Of a stretch of DNA of 64,000 nt, positions 49,342 to 58,644 are shown in pieces. The DNA lies in assembly GCF_002727185.1 (NCBI RefSeq), contig NZ_NIZW01000011.1:124001-188000 (forward strand), in the 5' to 3' direction. The stretch's first letter is position 1; every line of letters starts with the position of its first letter. This DNA is from Rhodopirellula bahusiensis. GTDB lineage: Bacteria; Planctomycetota; Planctomycetia; Pirellulales; Pirellulaceae. The position numbers were made by a program, and so were the translations under genes. A model generated the notes under the pieces. It was not told the origin of the DNA, searched no databases, and worked only from the letters and a program-made list of their open reading frames with translations.

Positions 49342-49764
49342 GTGGATGGTACTTCCAACACACCACGCTATGTCTTGAACGACGCAGCGTTTCCAGCCTG
49401 TCCCTCGCTGACAGAAACTTCGCCGCAGGACCACCCGATCGTCATCTATGGGTTCTCCAACAAGTCCCAATATGACGTCTTCCTCAAAGCGAGCTCATTG
49501 GCATTGACGCCATATCCGTTGGTCAAACGTTTTCTAGAAAAGCACGTCGACCAGAACGCGGACGAGATGAAGCTGGTTGTGGTTGACGCAGACTCACCGA
49601 CTCAGCCGTCGGTCCATGCAGCAACCTTCCAAAATGTTCTCGAAGCGATTCGGCTCGGCTCCGAAACAGTCAACCTTACTCACAGGTTGATCCTGGACCC
49701 AACAGACTCAACGTATCGAGTGGAGTCCTTCTCGCTCACCGCTTCAAGTGAGCCAGCGGCGTGA
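49342..49764 (+). CDS. Hypothetical protein, first gene of the oligosaccharide cluster
   Basis: A 140-residue cytosolic protein. The GTG at 49342 has AAGGAGG eight bases upstream, the best site in the cluster. Core: DHPIVIYGFSNKSQYDVFLK, then TPYPLVKRFLEKHVDQNADE and KLVVVDADSPTQPSVHAATF. It has no signal or catalytic motif I recognise. The frame is open upstream to 49210 but that part is arginine-rich and lacks a ribosome site. It lies 117 bases before the next small gene and 425 before the enzyme I gene. Confidence 0.65.
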   Translation: MDGTSNTPRYVLNDAAFPACPSLTETSPQDHPIVIYGFSNKSQYDVFLKASSLALTPYPLVKRFLEKHVDQNADEMKLVVVDADSPTQPSVHAATFQNVLEAIRLGSETVNLTHRLILDPTDSTYRVESFSLTASSEPAA

Positions 49765-49880
49765 AGGGCAAACATGCCACTCATCTTCGGCCCGAAAAAA
49801 CAGCGAATATGCTGAACCAATCGATCGAACGATTCCGTTCGGTTTGGGTGGTATTGCGTTTGGGCGATCGAAGGTAAGCG

Positions 49881-50144
49881 TTGATCGAATTCATCGGCGG
49901 ACCATTCGACGGACATCAGCAACCATTGGCAAATGGTTCACAAGCATCCGAAATCCTGTGTTTCATCACGAAAGACACGTTTCGGCAATTACATCGCTCT
50001 GAAAATCGCGAATCGTCAAGCGGTAGTACGCTGACGAGCGTTGCTCTGTACGAGCTCGACGCGGTCTCCGATCCGCCAACTTATCGGCACGCTGGCTCCA
50101 TCGGCGGCCAATCCTTCGGTGAAGTGATCGCTGAACTCAGTTGA
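49881..50144 (+). CDS. Small hypothetical protein upstream of enzyme I
   Basis: An 87-residue cytosolic protein. TTG at 49881 with AAGGT upstream; it begins MIEFIGGPFDGHQQPL, a turn-rich opening seen in other small planctomycete proteins, and ends YRHAGSIGGQSFGEVIAELS. No family name. The stop lies 45 bases before the enzyme I start. It may be expressed with the cluster. Confidence 0.6.
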   Translation: MIEFIGGPFDGHQQPLANGSQASEILCFITKDTFRQLHRSENRESSSGSTLTSVALYELDAVSDPPTYRHAGSIGGQSFGEVIAELS

Positions 50145-50188
50145 TACGAGCACGACTGGCCGCATCAGAATCTCACAGGAAAAATGGA

Positions 50189-51985
50189 ATGGAACGCATG
50201 GAAGGGAACTCGCTATCGATCGGACTCGCCAAAGGAGTCGCTGTCGTATTGGGTTATGAACTGCAACGCACGATCACGCTCTCGAGAGAGAACGCGTCTG
50301 ATTCCATTTCGCGGTCCAAAGTTTCCGATGAATGCGACCGAATGGACGATGCACTTGAAAAGTCCAAACAAGATCTCGACGACCTCAAGTCCATCGCCAC
50401 AGACAGAACCTCCATCTCGTCGGCAATTGACTTGGTCTCCGCCCATGCATCGATGGCGGGTGAGATCGCGTCATTGGTTAAAGATCGAATCTCCCACGAT
50501 CTCGTTGGCGTCGAAGGTGCATTGGACTCTGTGATCTGCCAAACCGTCGGACGATTGACCAAAATCGACAACGACTACCTTCGCGAACGCGAGACGGACG
50601 TGCGTGATATTGGTCAACGCATAAAACGGCATCTCATGGGGATGACAGCGCCCCACCTGGATGCACTTCCCAAAGATGCCATCATCGTCACTCAAGAGCT
50701 TGCACCATCCGATGCGATTGCGTTGGCAGACTCAGGGATCGTCGGCATCGTCACTCAAGTCGGCGGCAATCTCGGGCACACCGCGATCATAGCTCGATCG
50801 ATGGGAATCCCTGCCGTCTCGGGGATCGTCAACGCGACTCAGCGAATTACAAGCGGGATGACGCTCTTGATCGATGGCGAGGCGGGCATCGTCATCGCCA
50901 ATCCTGATGAACAGGAACTGTCTGAATTCGATTCGCGATTGGCTGAAGCGAACCGCGACCTGGATGCACTTCAATCCAATCTTTCCGCCCCGTCTTCCTT
51001 TGCTACATGCCAAACCCTCGACGGCATGGAGATAACACTCTATGGCAATGTCGGACTGTCCTCCGATCTCGACCAAGTTCTTGCTCACGGGCTGGCAGGA
51101 GTCGGCCTGTTCCGCACCGAATTTCTCTACCTGCAATCCGAACACCGACCAGACACTGAATCCCAACGTCGTATCTATGCGCAGATGTCCGATCGTTTGG
51201 GCGACCGTCCATTAGTCATCCGCACGTTTGATCTCGGAGGCGACAAACTGCCTCCTTTCTTGTCGAAAGACGAAAACGTGGATGCATCCAGTCTGAGTCT
51301 GCGCGGCCTCCGATTTTCGCTGGCAGAAAAGGATTTGCTGCGTTCCCAACTCAATGCGATCGTCCAGGTCGCTCAACAAGCCGGCGTCAGCATCTTGTTC
51401 CCGATGGTGATCGGGGGCCATGACTTTGCTCAAGCAATCGAGATGGTCGACGATGTTGTCGAAGCGTCCAATGCGTTCAGGCGGCCTCAAATCGGTGCCA
51501 TGATCGAAACGCCCGCAGCCTTGTTCTGCCTGGACGAGATTCTTGAACTGGCTAACTTCATTGCGATCGGCACCAACGACCTGACTCAGTACTTGCTGGC
51601 TGCTGATCGAGAGCTTTCGGCCGAAAGCGATCAGGTGACCGCGATGCACCCTGCTGTTTTGCGAGCGATTAATCAAATTGCCGCAGCTGCAAAACGCTGG
51701 GACCGCCCCATTTGTGTTTGCGGCGAAGAAGCCGGCGATCCGGAATTCGCTGAGCTGCTGATCGGACTCGGAATCCGGGAACTCAGTGTCAGCGCCTCAC
51801 GGTCCGAAAGTCTTCGAAAGGCCATTGCTCAAATCGATTCAACCAAAGCGTGCGATCTTGTTCAGCGGGCTCAAGACTGTCGCTCTTCAAAAGAGGTTCG
51901 GGACCTGCTCAGATCAGCGAAACAAGCCGAAACGTTTGAAGACTTAGACAGCCAGTCGATCGATGCGATCAAGGCATGCTCATGA
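50189..51985 (+). CDS. PEP-protein phosphotransferase (PTS enzyme I homologue)
   Basis: Transfers phosphate from PEP to a His on itself and then to HPr-like partners. The protein is 598 aa, the usual length. Residues 1-150 are the PEP-utiliser N-domain (ALEKSKQDLDDLKSIA), 160-235 the swivelling phosphohistidine domain with GGNLGHTAIIARSMGIPAVS (His197), and 260-560 the PEP-binding barrel with GLFRTEFLYL, VIRTFDLGGDKLPP, GAMIETPAALFCLDE, FIAIGTNDLTQYL and CVCGEEAGDP (active-site Cys). I prefer the ATG at 50189 (AGGAAA upstream) over a TTG at 50141. No HPr or EII gene lies near, so the target may be unusual. The next gene's start overlaps the stop (ATGA). Confidence 0.92.
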   Translation: MERMEGNSLSIGLAKGVAVVLGYELQRTITLSRENASDSISRSKVSDECDRMDDALEKSKQDLDDLKSIATDRTSISSAIDLVSAHASMAGEIASLVKDRISHDLVGVEGALDSVICQTVGRLTKIDNDYLRERETDVRDIGQRIKRHLMGMTAPHLDALPKDAIIVTQELAPSDAIALADSGIVGIVTQVGGNLGHTAIIARSMGIPAVSGIVNATQRITSGMTLLIDGEAGIVIANPDEQELSEFDSRLAEANRDLDALQSNLSAPSSFATCQTLDGMEITLYGNVGLSSDLDQVLAHGLAGVGLFRTEFLYLQSEHRPDTESQRRIYAQMSDRLGDRPLVIRTFDLGGDKLPPFLSKDENVDASSLSLRGLRFSLAEKDLLRSQLNAIVQVAQQAGVSILFPMVIGGHDFAQAIEMVDDVVEASNAFRRPQIGAMIETPAALFCLDEILELANFIAIGTNDLTQYLLAADRELSAESDQVTAMHPAVLRAINQIAAAAKRWDRPICVCGEEAGDPEFAELLIGLGIRELSVSASRSESLRKAIAQIDSTKACDLVQRAQDCRSSKEVRDLLRSAKQAETFEDLDSQSIDAIKACS

Positions 51986-53052
51986 TCGAGCGTCAAGCCG
52001 AAACCGTGATCCTGCGTCCCAGCGACATTCAACCGTCGCAAGATGATCTTCGAGTCGTCGGCGTCTTCAATCCGGCAGTTGCGTCGTTCGGCGATCGACT
52101 TGTGATGCTAGCCCGGGTTGCTGAATCACCAACTGAAGTCAGAAAAGGCTGGACACCTTTGCCTCGTTTCGCCCCAACCGGCCGCACGCAAATCGATTGG
52201 GTCATGAACGATGACCTAGAGGTTGTTGATGCCCGAGTCGTTGCGATGAAGAGCAACGGTGACTTGCGTTTGACGTCCGCTTCTCATTTGCAACTCTTTC
52301 AAACAACCAACCAAGACGGCCTGAACTGGCAATTTGTCACGACGATCCTCCCGGAAAGTCCTTGGGAAGAATATGGCATCGAAGACGCGCGTTTGACAAA
52401 AATCGGAAACACCTTTTGGATCACCTATGTCGCGGTCTCTCGATCGGGTGCCGCGACCGCTCTGATGTCGTCGAACGACCTGGTGAACTTCCAACGGCAC
52501 GGGATCATCTTCCCCAGCGAAAACAAGGATGTCGTGCTGTTTCCCGAATTGATTGGGGACGACTTCGTCGCATTGCACCGTCCGAATCCGCACTCCCACT
52601 TTCGCCCTCCGCAAATCTGGCTCGCTCGTTCGCCGGACATGATTCACTGGGGCCGACACGAACTTGTCCTCGATGGTTTGCATGATTGGGAAGGTGACCG
52701 CGTCGGAAGCGGAACGCCACCAATTCTTTGCGACCAAGGTTGGCTGACGCTCTATCACGGTTGCACTCGCCCAAGCAAAGCCGGAACCGTGGGAAGCTAT
52801 TCCGCGGGAGCACTCCTGCTAGACCGCGAGTATCCCGATCGAGTTTTGGGCCGTTCCGCACAACCGGTCCTGCAACCTATCCGGCACCACGAACGCCACG
52901 GCTTTGTTCCCAACGTTGTCTTCCCCACCGCAATGCTGGATCTGGGCGACAACCTTCAAATCTTCTACGGAGCAGCCGACGCCTGCGTGGCATCGGTTCA
53001 GCTCTCAAAGCAATCCGTTTTGGATTCGCTCGAACGCAATCCCCACGAATAA
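51982..53052 (+). CDS. GH130-family glycoside hydrolase/phosphorylase
   Basis: A 356-residue cytosolic enzyme of GH130, which phosphorolyses or hydrolyses beta-mannosides and related sugars. Five-bladed propeller motifs: FNPAVASFGDRLVMLARV, EEYGIEDARLTKIGNTFWIT (the GIEDAR acid block), DVVLFPELIGDDFVALHRPN, PPQIWLARSPDMIHWGRHEL, PPILCDQGWLTLYHGCTRPS and SYSAGALLLDREYPDRVLG. The ATG at 51982 overlaps the upstream stop and has AAGG seven bases before it. Basic residues in the second half could bind phosphate, favouring a phosphorylase. It is shorter than the second GH130 in the cluster. Confidence 0.9.
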   Translation: MIERQAETVILRPSDIQPSQDDLRVVGVFNPAVASFGDRLVMLARVAESPTEVRKGWTPLPRFAPTGRTQIDWVMNDDLEVVDARVVAMKSNGDLRLTSASHLQLFQTTNQDGLNWQFVTTILPESPWEEYGIEDARLTKIGNTFWITYVAVSRSGAATALMSSNDLVNFQRHGIIFPSENKDVVLFPELIGDDFVALHRPNPHSHFRPPQIWLARSPDMIHWGRHELVLDGLHDWEGDRVGSGTPPILCDQGWLTLYHGCTRPSKAGTVGSYSAGALLLDREYPDRVLGRSAQPVLQPIRHHERHGFVPNVVFPTAMLDLGDNLQIFYGAADACVASVQLSKQSVLDSLERNPHE

Positions 53053-53055
53053 ACC

Positions 53056-55332
53056 ATGTCAATGATATCCAATGATCTTCTCAAAATAGCCTTCGTTGGC
53101 GACTACCTTCCACGAAAATGTGGCATCGCAACGTTCACACATGACCTGCGTCTCGGCGTTGCGAGAGAAACTTGCGCCGAATGCATCGTTGTCACACTCG
53201 ACGACATCGAAGGCGGCTACGCTTATGAAAGCGAAGTTCAATTTCAAGTCGCAGATCAGGAACTGGATGAATACCAATCGGCCGCTGACTTTTTGAACTT
53301 CAGCAACGTGGATGTCATCTCGCTGCAGCATGAATTTGGCATCTTTGGTGGCCCCTGTGGCAGCCACATCCTCGCACTCCTCCAAGACGTCCGGATGCCG
53401 GTCGTCACAACCCTTCACACGGTTCTGTCCGAACCGAGCGAAGCCCAGCGTGCCGTGATGATGCAACTCATTCGTCTGTCCACTCGATTGGTCGTGATGA
53501 CCGAGCGGAGCCGACAAACATTGCTGGATACCTATTCGGTCGAAAGCGAACAGATCGACGTCATCGCTCACGGCATTCCGGACGCTCCTGAAACCGATCA
53601 AAGCGTTCTGAAGGAACAATTCGGTGTCGAAGACAAACCCGTCGCTCTGACTTTTGGATTGTTGTCACCGGGCAAGGGGATCGAGCACGTGCTCAAAGCC
53701 ATCCCGGAAATCGTCGCCAAATTCCCGGACTTCATCTACATCATTCTGGGGGCCACTCACCCCAGTCTGCTCCGCGAACAGGGCGAACGCTATCGGATCA
53801 GCCTGGAGCGAATGGCAAAGGAACTGGGCGTTTCCAAACATGTCAGCTTCTACAACCGATTTGTCGAATTGGAGGAATTGACCGAATTCATTGGTGCCGC
53901 CGACCTGTACATCACGCCTTTCCTGAACGTCGAACAAGCCGTCTCGGGAACGCTGGCATACGCTTTCGGATGTGGTCAAGCGGTCATTTCGACACCCTAC
54001 TGGCATGCCGAAGAACTGCTCGCCGATGGACGAGGGGTGCTGGTCCCATTTGCGGATCCATCCGCGATTGCTCGCGAGGTGATTGGACTACTCAGCGATG
54101 ACGAACGACGCTTGGCAATGCGTGACAAGGCCTACGATCTGGGGCGAGACATGACGTGGGAACACGTTTCACAGCTATACATCGACTCATTCAACCGGGC
54201 TCGTGAACAACGATCTTCGTCGTTGAAACCCCTAGCCGTCCGAACGTTGGACGAGCAACCTTTGGCACTGCCGCAAATGCAGCTCGACCACCTGCAGCAC
54301 CTCAGCGACTCGACCGGGATCGTCCAACATGCCATCTATTCCATTCCGGATCATGCGCACGGCTATTGCACCGATGACAACGCTCGGGCCCTGATCTTAA
54401 CGGTGTTGTTAGAAGAACAAGGCAAAGATTCGACCGAAGTGCGATCGTTGGCTTCGCGCTACGCTGCCTTTCTCAACAATGCCTTCAATCGAGAAACCAA
54501 TCGCTTTCGCAACTTTCTCAGCTTCGATCGGCAATGGTTGGAAGCTGACGGTTCAGACGATTCCCAGGGCCGCGCCTTGTGGGCACTAGGAACATGCATT
54601 GGTCGATCAAGCAACGCAGGATTGGTTGCCTGGGCACGAGAAGTGTTCCACCAAGCTCTTCCGGCCTGTGAAAGAACCACCTCGCCGCGAACCTGGGCGC
54701 TCGCGATCATCGGCATTCACGAATATCTCCGCCGCTACAGTGGCGATCGTGTTGCCGCGGCGATGAGCCAGCAGCTCGCTGAACGATTGGCCGATATGTA
54801 TGACTCCACCGCCACCGACGCGTGGCCGTGGTTTGAAAAGATCGCAACCTACAACAATGCCAAAATTTCTCAGGCAATGATCACGCACGGGCGTTGGTTC
54901 GATCATCCACGAGTCGCGGACATTGGAATAAAGTCTTTGCGATGGCTCTGCGAAGTTCAGCTTTCACCACAAGGACGTTTTCGTCCGATCGGTTCGAACG
55001 GATTCAGTCCCGAGGGCGGCGTCGCAGCCGTGTTCGACCAGCAAGCGATCGAGGCTCACGCCATGGTGTCTGCATCCATCGAAGCCTTCGCTGCCACCAA
55101 GGACAACTTCTGGTCCGAACAAGCGCACTTGGCATTCGATTGGTTCCTGGGACGCAACGATCTCGGCCAACCGATTTACGACCCTTCCACCGGCGGTTGC
55201 TTCGACGGATTGATGGAAAACCAAGTCAATGCGAATCAGGGTGCCGAATCGACACTCGCATTTCTTCTTTCACTCGCCGAAATGCGAGGCCTTCATACCA
55301 CGATGCGTGTCGTCGCCAACCCAACTCACTGA
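53056..55332 (+). CDS. GT4 glycosyltransferase fused to an alpha/alpha-toroid domain
   Basis: A 758-residue cytosolic protein. Residues 1-390 are a GT-B GT4 transferase: KIAFVGDYLPRKCGIATFTH, VVTTLHTVLSEPSEAQR, ALTFGLLSPGKGIEHVLKAI, and FLNVEQAVSGTLAYAFGCGQ (the donor-site block). Residues 400-750 form a toroid of the six-hairpin type: HAHGYCTDDNARALILTVLL, ASRYAAFLNNAFNRETNRFR, RTWALAIIGIHEYLRRYSGD, and GGVAAVFDQQAIEAHAMVSA. The toroid may bind the acceptor or be a second enzyme. The ATG is four bases after the previous stop. The donor is likely an NDP-sugar. Confidence 0.88.
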   Translation: MSMISNDLLKIAFVGDYLPRKCGIATFTHDLRLGVARETCAECIVVTLDDIEGGYAYESEVQFQVADQELDEYQSAADFLNFSNVDVISLQHEFGIFGGPCGSHILALLQDVRMPVVTTLHTVLSEPSEAQRAVMMQLIRLSTRLVVMTERSRQTLLDTYSVESEQIDVIAHGIPDAPETDQSVLKEQFGVEDKPVALTFGLLSPGKGIEHVLKAIPEIVAKFPDFIYIILGATHPSLLREQGERYRISLERMAKELGVSKHVSFYNRFVELEELTEFIGAADLYITPFLNVEQAVSGTLAYAFGCGQAVISTPYWHAEELLADGRGVLVPFADPSAIAREVIGLLSDDERRLAMRDKAYDLGRDMTWEHVSQLYIDSFNRAREQRSSSLKPLAVRTLDEQPLALPQMQLDHLQHLSDSTGIVQHAIYSIPDHAHGYCTDDNARALILTVLLEEQGKDSTEVRSLASRYAAFLNNAFNRETNRFRNFLSFDRQWLEADGSDDSQGRALWALGTCIGRSSNAGLVAWAREVFHQALPACERTTSPRTWALAIIGIHEYLRRYSGDRVAAAMSQQLAERLADMYDSTATDAWPWFEKIATYNNAKISQAMITHGRWFDHPRVADIGIKSLRWLCEVQLSPQGRFRPIGSNGFSPEGGVAAVFDQQAIEAHAMVSASIEAFAATKDNFWSEQAHLAFDWFLGRNDLGQPIYDPSTGGCFDGLMENQVNANQGAESTLAFLLSLAEMRGLHTTMRVVANPTH

Positions 55333-55338
55333 ACTATC

Positions 55339-56784
55339 TTGCCAATCAAACGAACCGGAATCGTTCTCTCGCCCAACAGTCAACGCGTCGTCTTGCGACC
55401 GTTCCAGCCACCGGGTGACGATCGCGTGCTGCGCATCATCGGACGTGTCTGCACACTGTCTGAATTGGAGGTCAGCCAACAAATCGCTCATGTGTTGGAA
55501 GAGTTCCACGGTCGGCATCAAAAGCCCAAAGCCTATTTCGAGCGAAGATTTCGTGACCTCAAGCATCATCTGCTGACCGACACGCCAATGACCGAGAACC
55601 GGCGTTTGCTTTTGGGGGCGTACTTCACTCAAGAATACGCCTTGGAATCGGCTGCCCTGTTCAACCCCTCACTTGTTTGGCACCCCAACCAATCCAATTT
55701 GCCCTCCGGTTCGCGTCGCTTTGCGATGAGCCTGCGTGCGGTTGGCGAAGGCCACATTTCATCCATCGTCTTCCGAAGCGGCACCATCGATCGCGATCTT
55801 TGCATTGAGATCGATGAACCGGTGCGATTCGTCACGACACCCCGATACGTTCCTGACTCTTGCTACGAAAACGACCTCTTTCGACGCAAGCTGATCGAAC
55901 TGGGACTCGGTAACACCTTCACCTACGAGGTACTAGCGGCCCTGCCGACCGAGTTCACACTCGAGGAATTGGAAACGCGATTGCAAGCATCGCTGCGCGA
56001 ACACCGTTCGATTCACAACGAACTGGCACCGCTGGTGGACCGCGTTGTGATGCTCGCAAAATCAAATTACGAAATCCAATACACACCGGATCACGAACTA
56101 TCCGAAAGGGTCGTTTTCCCATTCAGTCCAACGGAAAGCAATGGAATCGAAGACGCACGGTTCGTGCACTTCACGGAAGACGATGGCAGCGCTCGGTACT
56201 ACGCCACATACAGTGCTTACGATGGGCAATTGGTACTGCCTCAGCTTTTGGAAACGAAGGATTTTCTTCGCTTCAAGATGCATACCCTCAACGGACCTGC
56301 CGTCGCCAACAAAGGCATGGCATTGTTCCCTCGAAAAATCAATGGTCACTACGCGATGTTGGGCCGGCAGGATGGGGAACATCTGTTCTTGTTGTACTCC
56401 GACATGCTGTATTTCTGGCACACCAGCGAATTGATCATCAAACCGGCGGAACCTTGGGAATACGTCCAAATGGGCAATTGCGGATCACCCATTGAGACGG
56501 ACGCCGGTTGGCTGGTCCTGACACACGGCGTCGGACCGATGCGAAAGTATTGCATCGGAGCGATGTTGCTGGACCTGAACGATCCATCAAAAGTCATCGC
56601 ACGACTGCATGAACCCTTGGTCACTCCCAACGAACTCGAACGTGAAGGTTACGTGCCCAATGTGGTCTACACGTGTGGTGCGATCATTCATCAAGACCAC
56701 CTGGTCATTCCCTACGCGATGTCGGACTACGCGACGACCTTCGCCACCATCGAAATCAACGAACTGCTCGCAATGATGAAGTGA
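55339..56784 (+). CDS. Second, longer GH130-family protein
   Basis: A 481-residue cytosolic GH130 homologue. An N-terminal domain of about 230 residues (PKAYFERRFRDLKHHLL, TENRRLLLGAYFTQEYALES) precedes the propeller, which has ESNGIEDARFVHFTEDDGSA (the GIEDAR acid block), NKGMALFPRKINGHYAMLGR, WEYVQMGNCGSPIETDAGWL and CIGAMLLDLNDPSKVIARL. It is longer than the gene at 51982 and may prefer a different linkage. The start is TTG at 55339, six bases after the previous stop. The following gene's GTG overlaps its stop. Confidence 0.85.
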   Translation: MPIKRTGIVLSPNSQRVVLRPFQPPGDDRVLRIIGRVCTLSELEVSQQIAHVLEEFHGRHQKPKAYFERRFRDLKHHLLTDTPMTENRRLLLGAYFTQEYALESAALFNPSLVWHPNQSNLPSGSRRFAMSLRAVGEGHISSIVFRSGTIDRDLCIEIDEPVRFVTTPRYVPDSCYENDLFRRKLIELGLGNTFTYEVLAALPTEFTLEELETRLQASLREHRSIHNELAPLVDRVVMLAKSNYEIQYTPDHELSERVVFPFSPTESNGIEDARFVHFTEDDGSARYYATYSAYDGQLVLPQLLETKDFLRFKMHTLNGPAVANKGMALFPRKINGHYAMLGRQDGEHLFLLYSDMLYFWHTSELIIKPAEPWEYVQMGNCGSPIETDAGWLVLTHGVGPMRKYCIGAMLLDLNDPSKVIARLHEPLVTPNELEREGYVPNVVYTCGAIIHQDHLVIPYAMSDYATTFATIEINELLAMMK

Positions 56785-58541
56785 CAACCTGGTTCTCGCT
56801 CGTGGCTACGCAGGCAGATTCAATTCAGCCATCCCTGCAAACCGTCTGGCAGCCAACAAGTTCCCGGATCTCACAACCAAGGCATTGCTTCACTATCACG
56901 ACACAATCAACGACGACCGCCCCGTCACAACCAAGCACACATCGATGGTGGGAATCCGGTGTGATCTACCAAATCTATCCGCGTTCTTTCCAAGACAGCA
57001 ACGCGGACGGAGTCGGCGATCTCGCGGGAATCGAGCGTCGATTGGACTATTTGTTGGGCCTTGGAGTCGATGCGGTATGGCTTTCACCAATCTTTCCCTC
57101 ACCCATGATCGACTTCGGCTACGACGTCGCGGACTACTGCGACATCGATCCGCTGTTTGGCGATCTGAAGACTTTCGATCGCTTGCTCGCGGCCATGCAT
57201 TCGCGTGGACTCAAACTTTTGATGGACTTTGTGCCGAATCATTCATCGGATCAACACCCATGGTTTATCGAGAGTCGTTCCTCTCGCGAGAATCCCAAAC
57301 GGGACTGGTATATCTGGCGAGATGCTTCGGACGACGGGGGCCCACCTAACAATTGGATCAGCGATTTCGGTGGCTCGTCATGGGAATGGGACGCCGCAAC
57401 CAAGCAATACTACTTGCACGCCTTCCTTCCTCAACAACCCGATCTCAATTGGCGTCATCCCGAGCTTCGTGAAGCGATGCTGGACGTGTTGCGGTTTTGG
57501 TTGGACCGAGGTGTCGACGGTTTTCGTATCGACGTTCTTTGGCACATCATTAAAGACGCTGCCCTTCGAGACAATCCAATCAATCCAGATTGGACTCCGG
57601 ACCGCACTCAGCGAGATCAGCTGATTCAATTGAACTCAACTGACCAACCTGAAGCCCACCAAATCGCGGCGGAGTTTTGCTCGCTCGCGGACAGCTATGG
57701 TGATCGCCTTCTGATCGGCGAAATCAGTTTGCCCGACGATCGACTCGCCCGCTGGTTTGGTACGGAGAAGCAACCGGAAGTGCACTTGCCGGTCAACTTT
57801 CATCTCATCGAAAGCAATTGGAACGCTCAATCCCTCGGTCAAATGATTGTTGACTACGAGGCCTCTCTTCCGAAACATGGATGGCCGAACTGGGTCTTCG
57901 GCAGTCACGACGCACCGCGCATCGCCGCCCGAGTCGGTGACGCACAATCTCGAGTCGCCGCCATGTTGCTGCTGACCCTTCGCGGCACACCGACGCTCTA
58001 TCAAGGCGACGAGATTGGCATCGGCGAGGTCCCCATTCCTCGCGATCGAATTCGCGATCCTCAGCATTTGCTGCAACCAAAACTGAATATCGGGCGAGAT
58101 CGATCCCGCACGCCGATGCCGTGGGACGATTCCCCATCAGCCGGTTTCAGTTCCGCCGATCCGTGGCTCCCGCTCAACCCCGATTCGCGACGGCGAAACA
58201 TTGCAACCCAGGAACGGGAACCGGATTCACTGTTGAATTTGTACAAAGCACTGCTCTCGCTGCGGCGACGCCATGCTGCTTTGTCAATCGGCAACTTCAC
58301 ACTCATCAAAACCGGTGATGATGTGCTCGCTTTCGAAAGAAGGCATGGCGACGAGCACCTGTTGATCGCGTTGAACCTCGGCGATCAAACCCGATCGTTG
58401 CCGGTGCCATCAACAGCAGCCCTGGTTACGGAGCTTTGTTCCACCGCGACGCCTCGTGCAATCGACGGTACTCTCGCACCCAACGAAGGCCTCATTTTGC
58501 GATTGGTAGACAGCGAAGATCAGTCCTCGCGAATTTCGTGA
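56781..58541 (+). CDS. GH13-family alpha-glucosidase/transglycosidase
   Basis: A 586-residue cytosolic GH13 enzyme acting on alpha-glucosides, probably alpha-glucosidase or a related transferase. GVIYQIYPRSFQDSNADGVG starts the barrel; region I is DFVPNH (149-154), region II GFRIDVLWH with the nucleophile Asp251, region III LIGEISL with the acid Glu314, region IV FGSHDAPR with Asp377. The usual Asn before His-Asp in region IV is Ser (GSHD), which may weaken or alter activity. The C-terminal beta domain starts near 490. The start is GTG at 56781, overlapping the previous stop; about 55 residues before the barrel look disordered. Confidence 0.88.
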   Translation: MTTWFSLVATQADSIQPSLQTVWQPTSSRISQPRHCFTITTQSTTTAPSQPSTHRWWESGVIYQIYPRSFQDSNADGVGDLAGIERRLDYLLGLGVDAVWLSPIFPSPMIDFGYDVADYCDIDPLFGDLKTFDRLLAAMHSRGLKLLMDFVPNHSSDQHPWFIESRSSRENPKRDWYIWRDASDDGGPPNNWISDFGGSSWEWDAATKQYYLHAFLPQQPDLNWRHPELREAMLDVLRFWLDRGVDGFRIDVLWHIIKDAALRDNPINPDWTPDRTQRDQLIQLNSTDQPEAHQIAAEFCSLADSYGDRLLIGEISLPDDRLARWFGTEKQPEVHLPVNFHLIESNWNAQSLGQMIVDYEASLPKHGWPNWVFGSHDAPRIAARVGDAQSRVAAMLLLTLRGTPTLYQGDEIGIGEVPIPRDRIRDPQHLLQPKLNIGRDRSRTPMPWDDSPSAGFSSADPWLPLNPDSRRRNIATQEREPDSLLNLYKALLSLRRRHAALSIGNFTLIKTGDDVLAFERRHGDEHLLIALNLGDQTRSLPVPSTAALVTELCSTATPRAIDGTLAPNEGLILRLVDSEDQSSRIS

Positions 58542-58644
58542 CCGCAAGGTCGAGCAGCACCGAATCTGTTCCGTGAACGCATGGGGTTTCCCGTTGCTTG
58601 CATCTCACAAAGTCCCTCGCCCCGAATCCGAAAGCAAACCTCCG

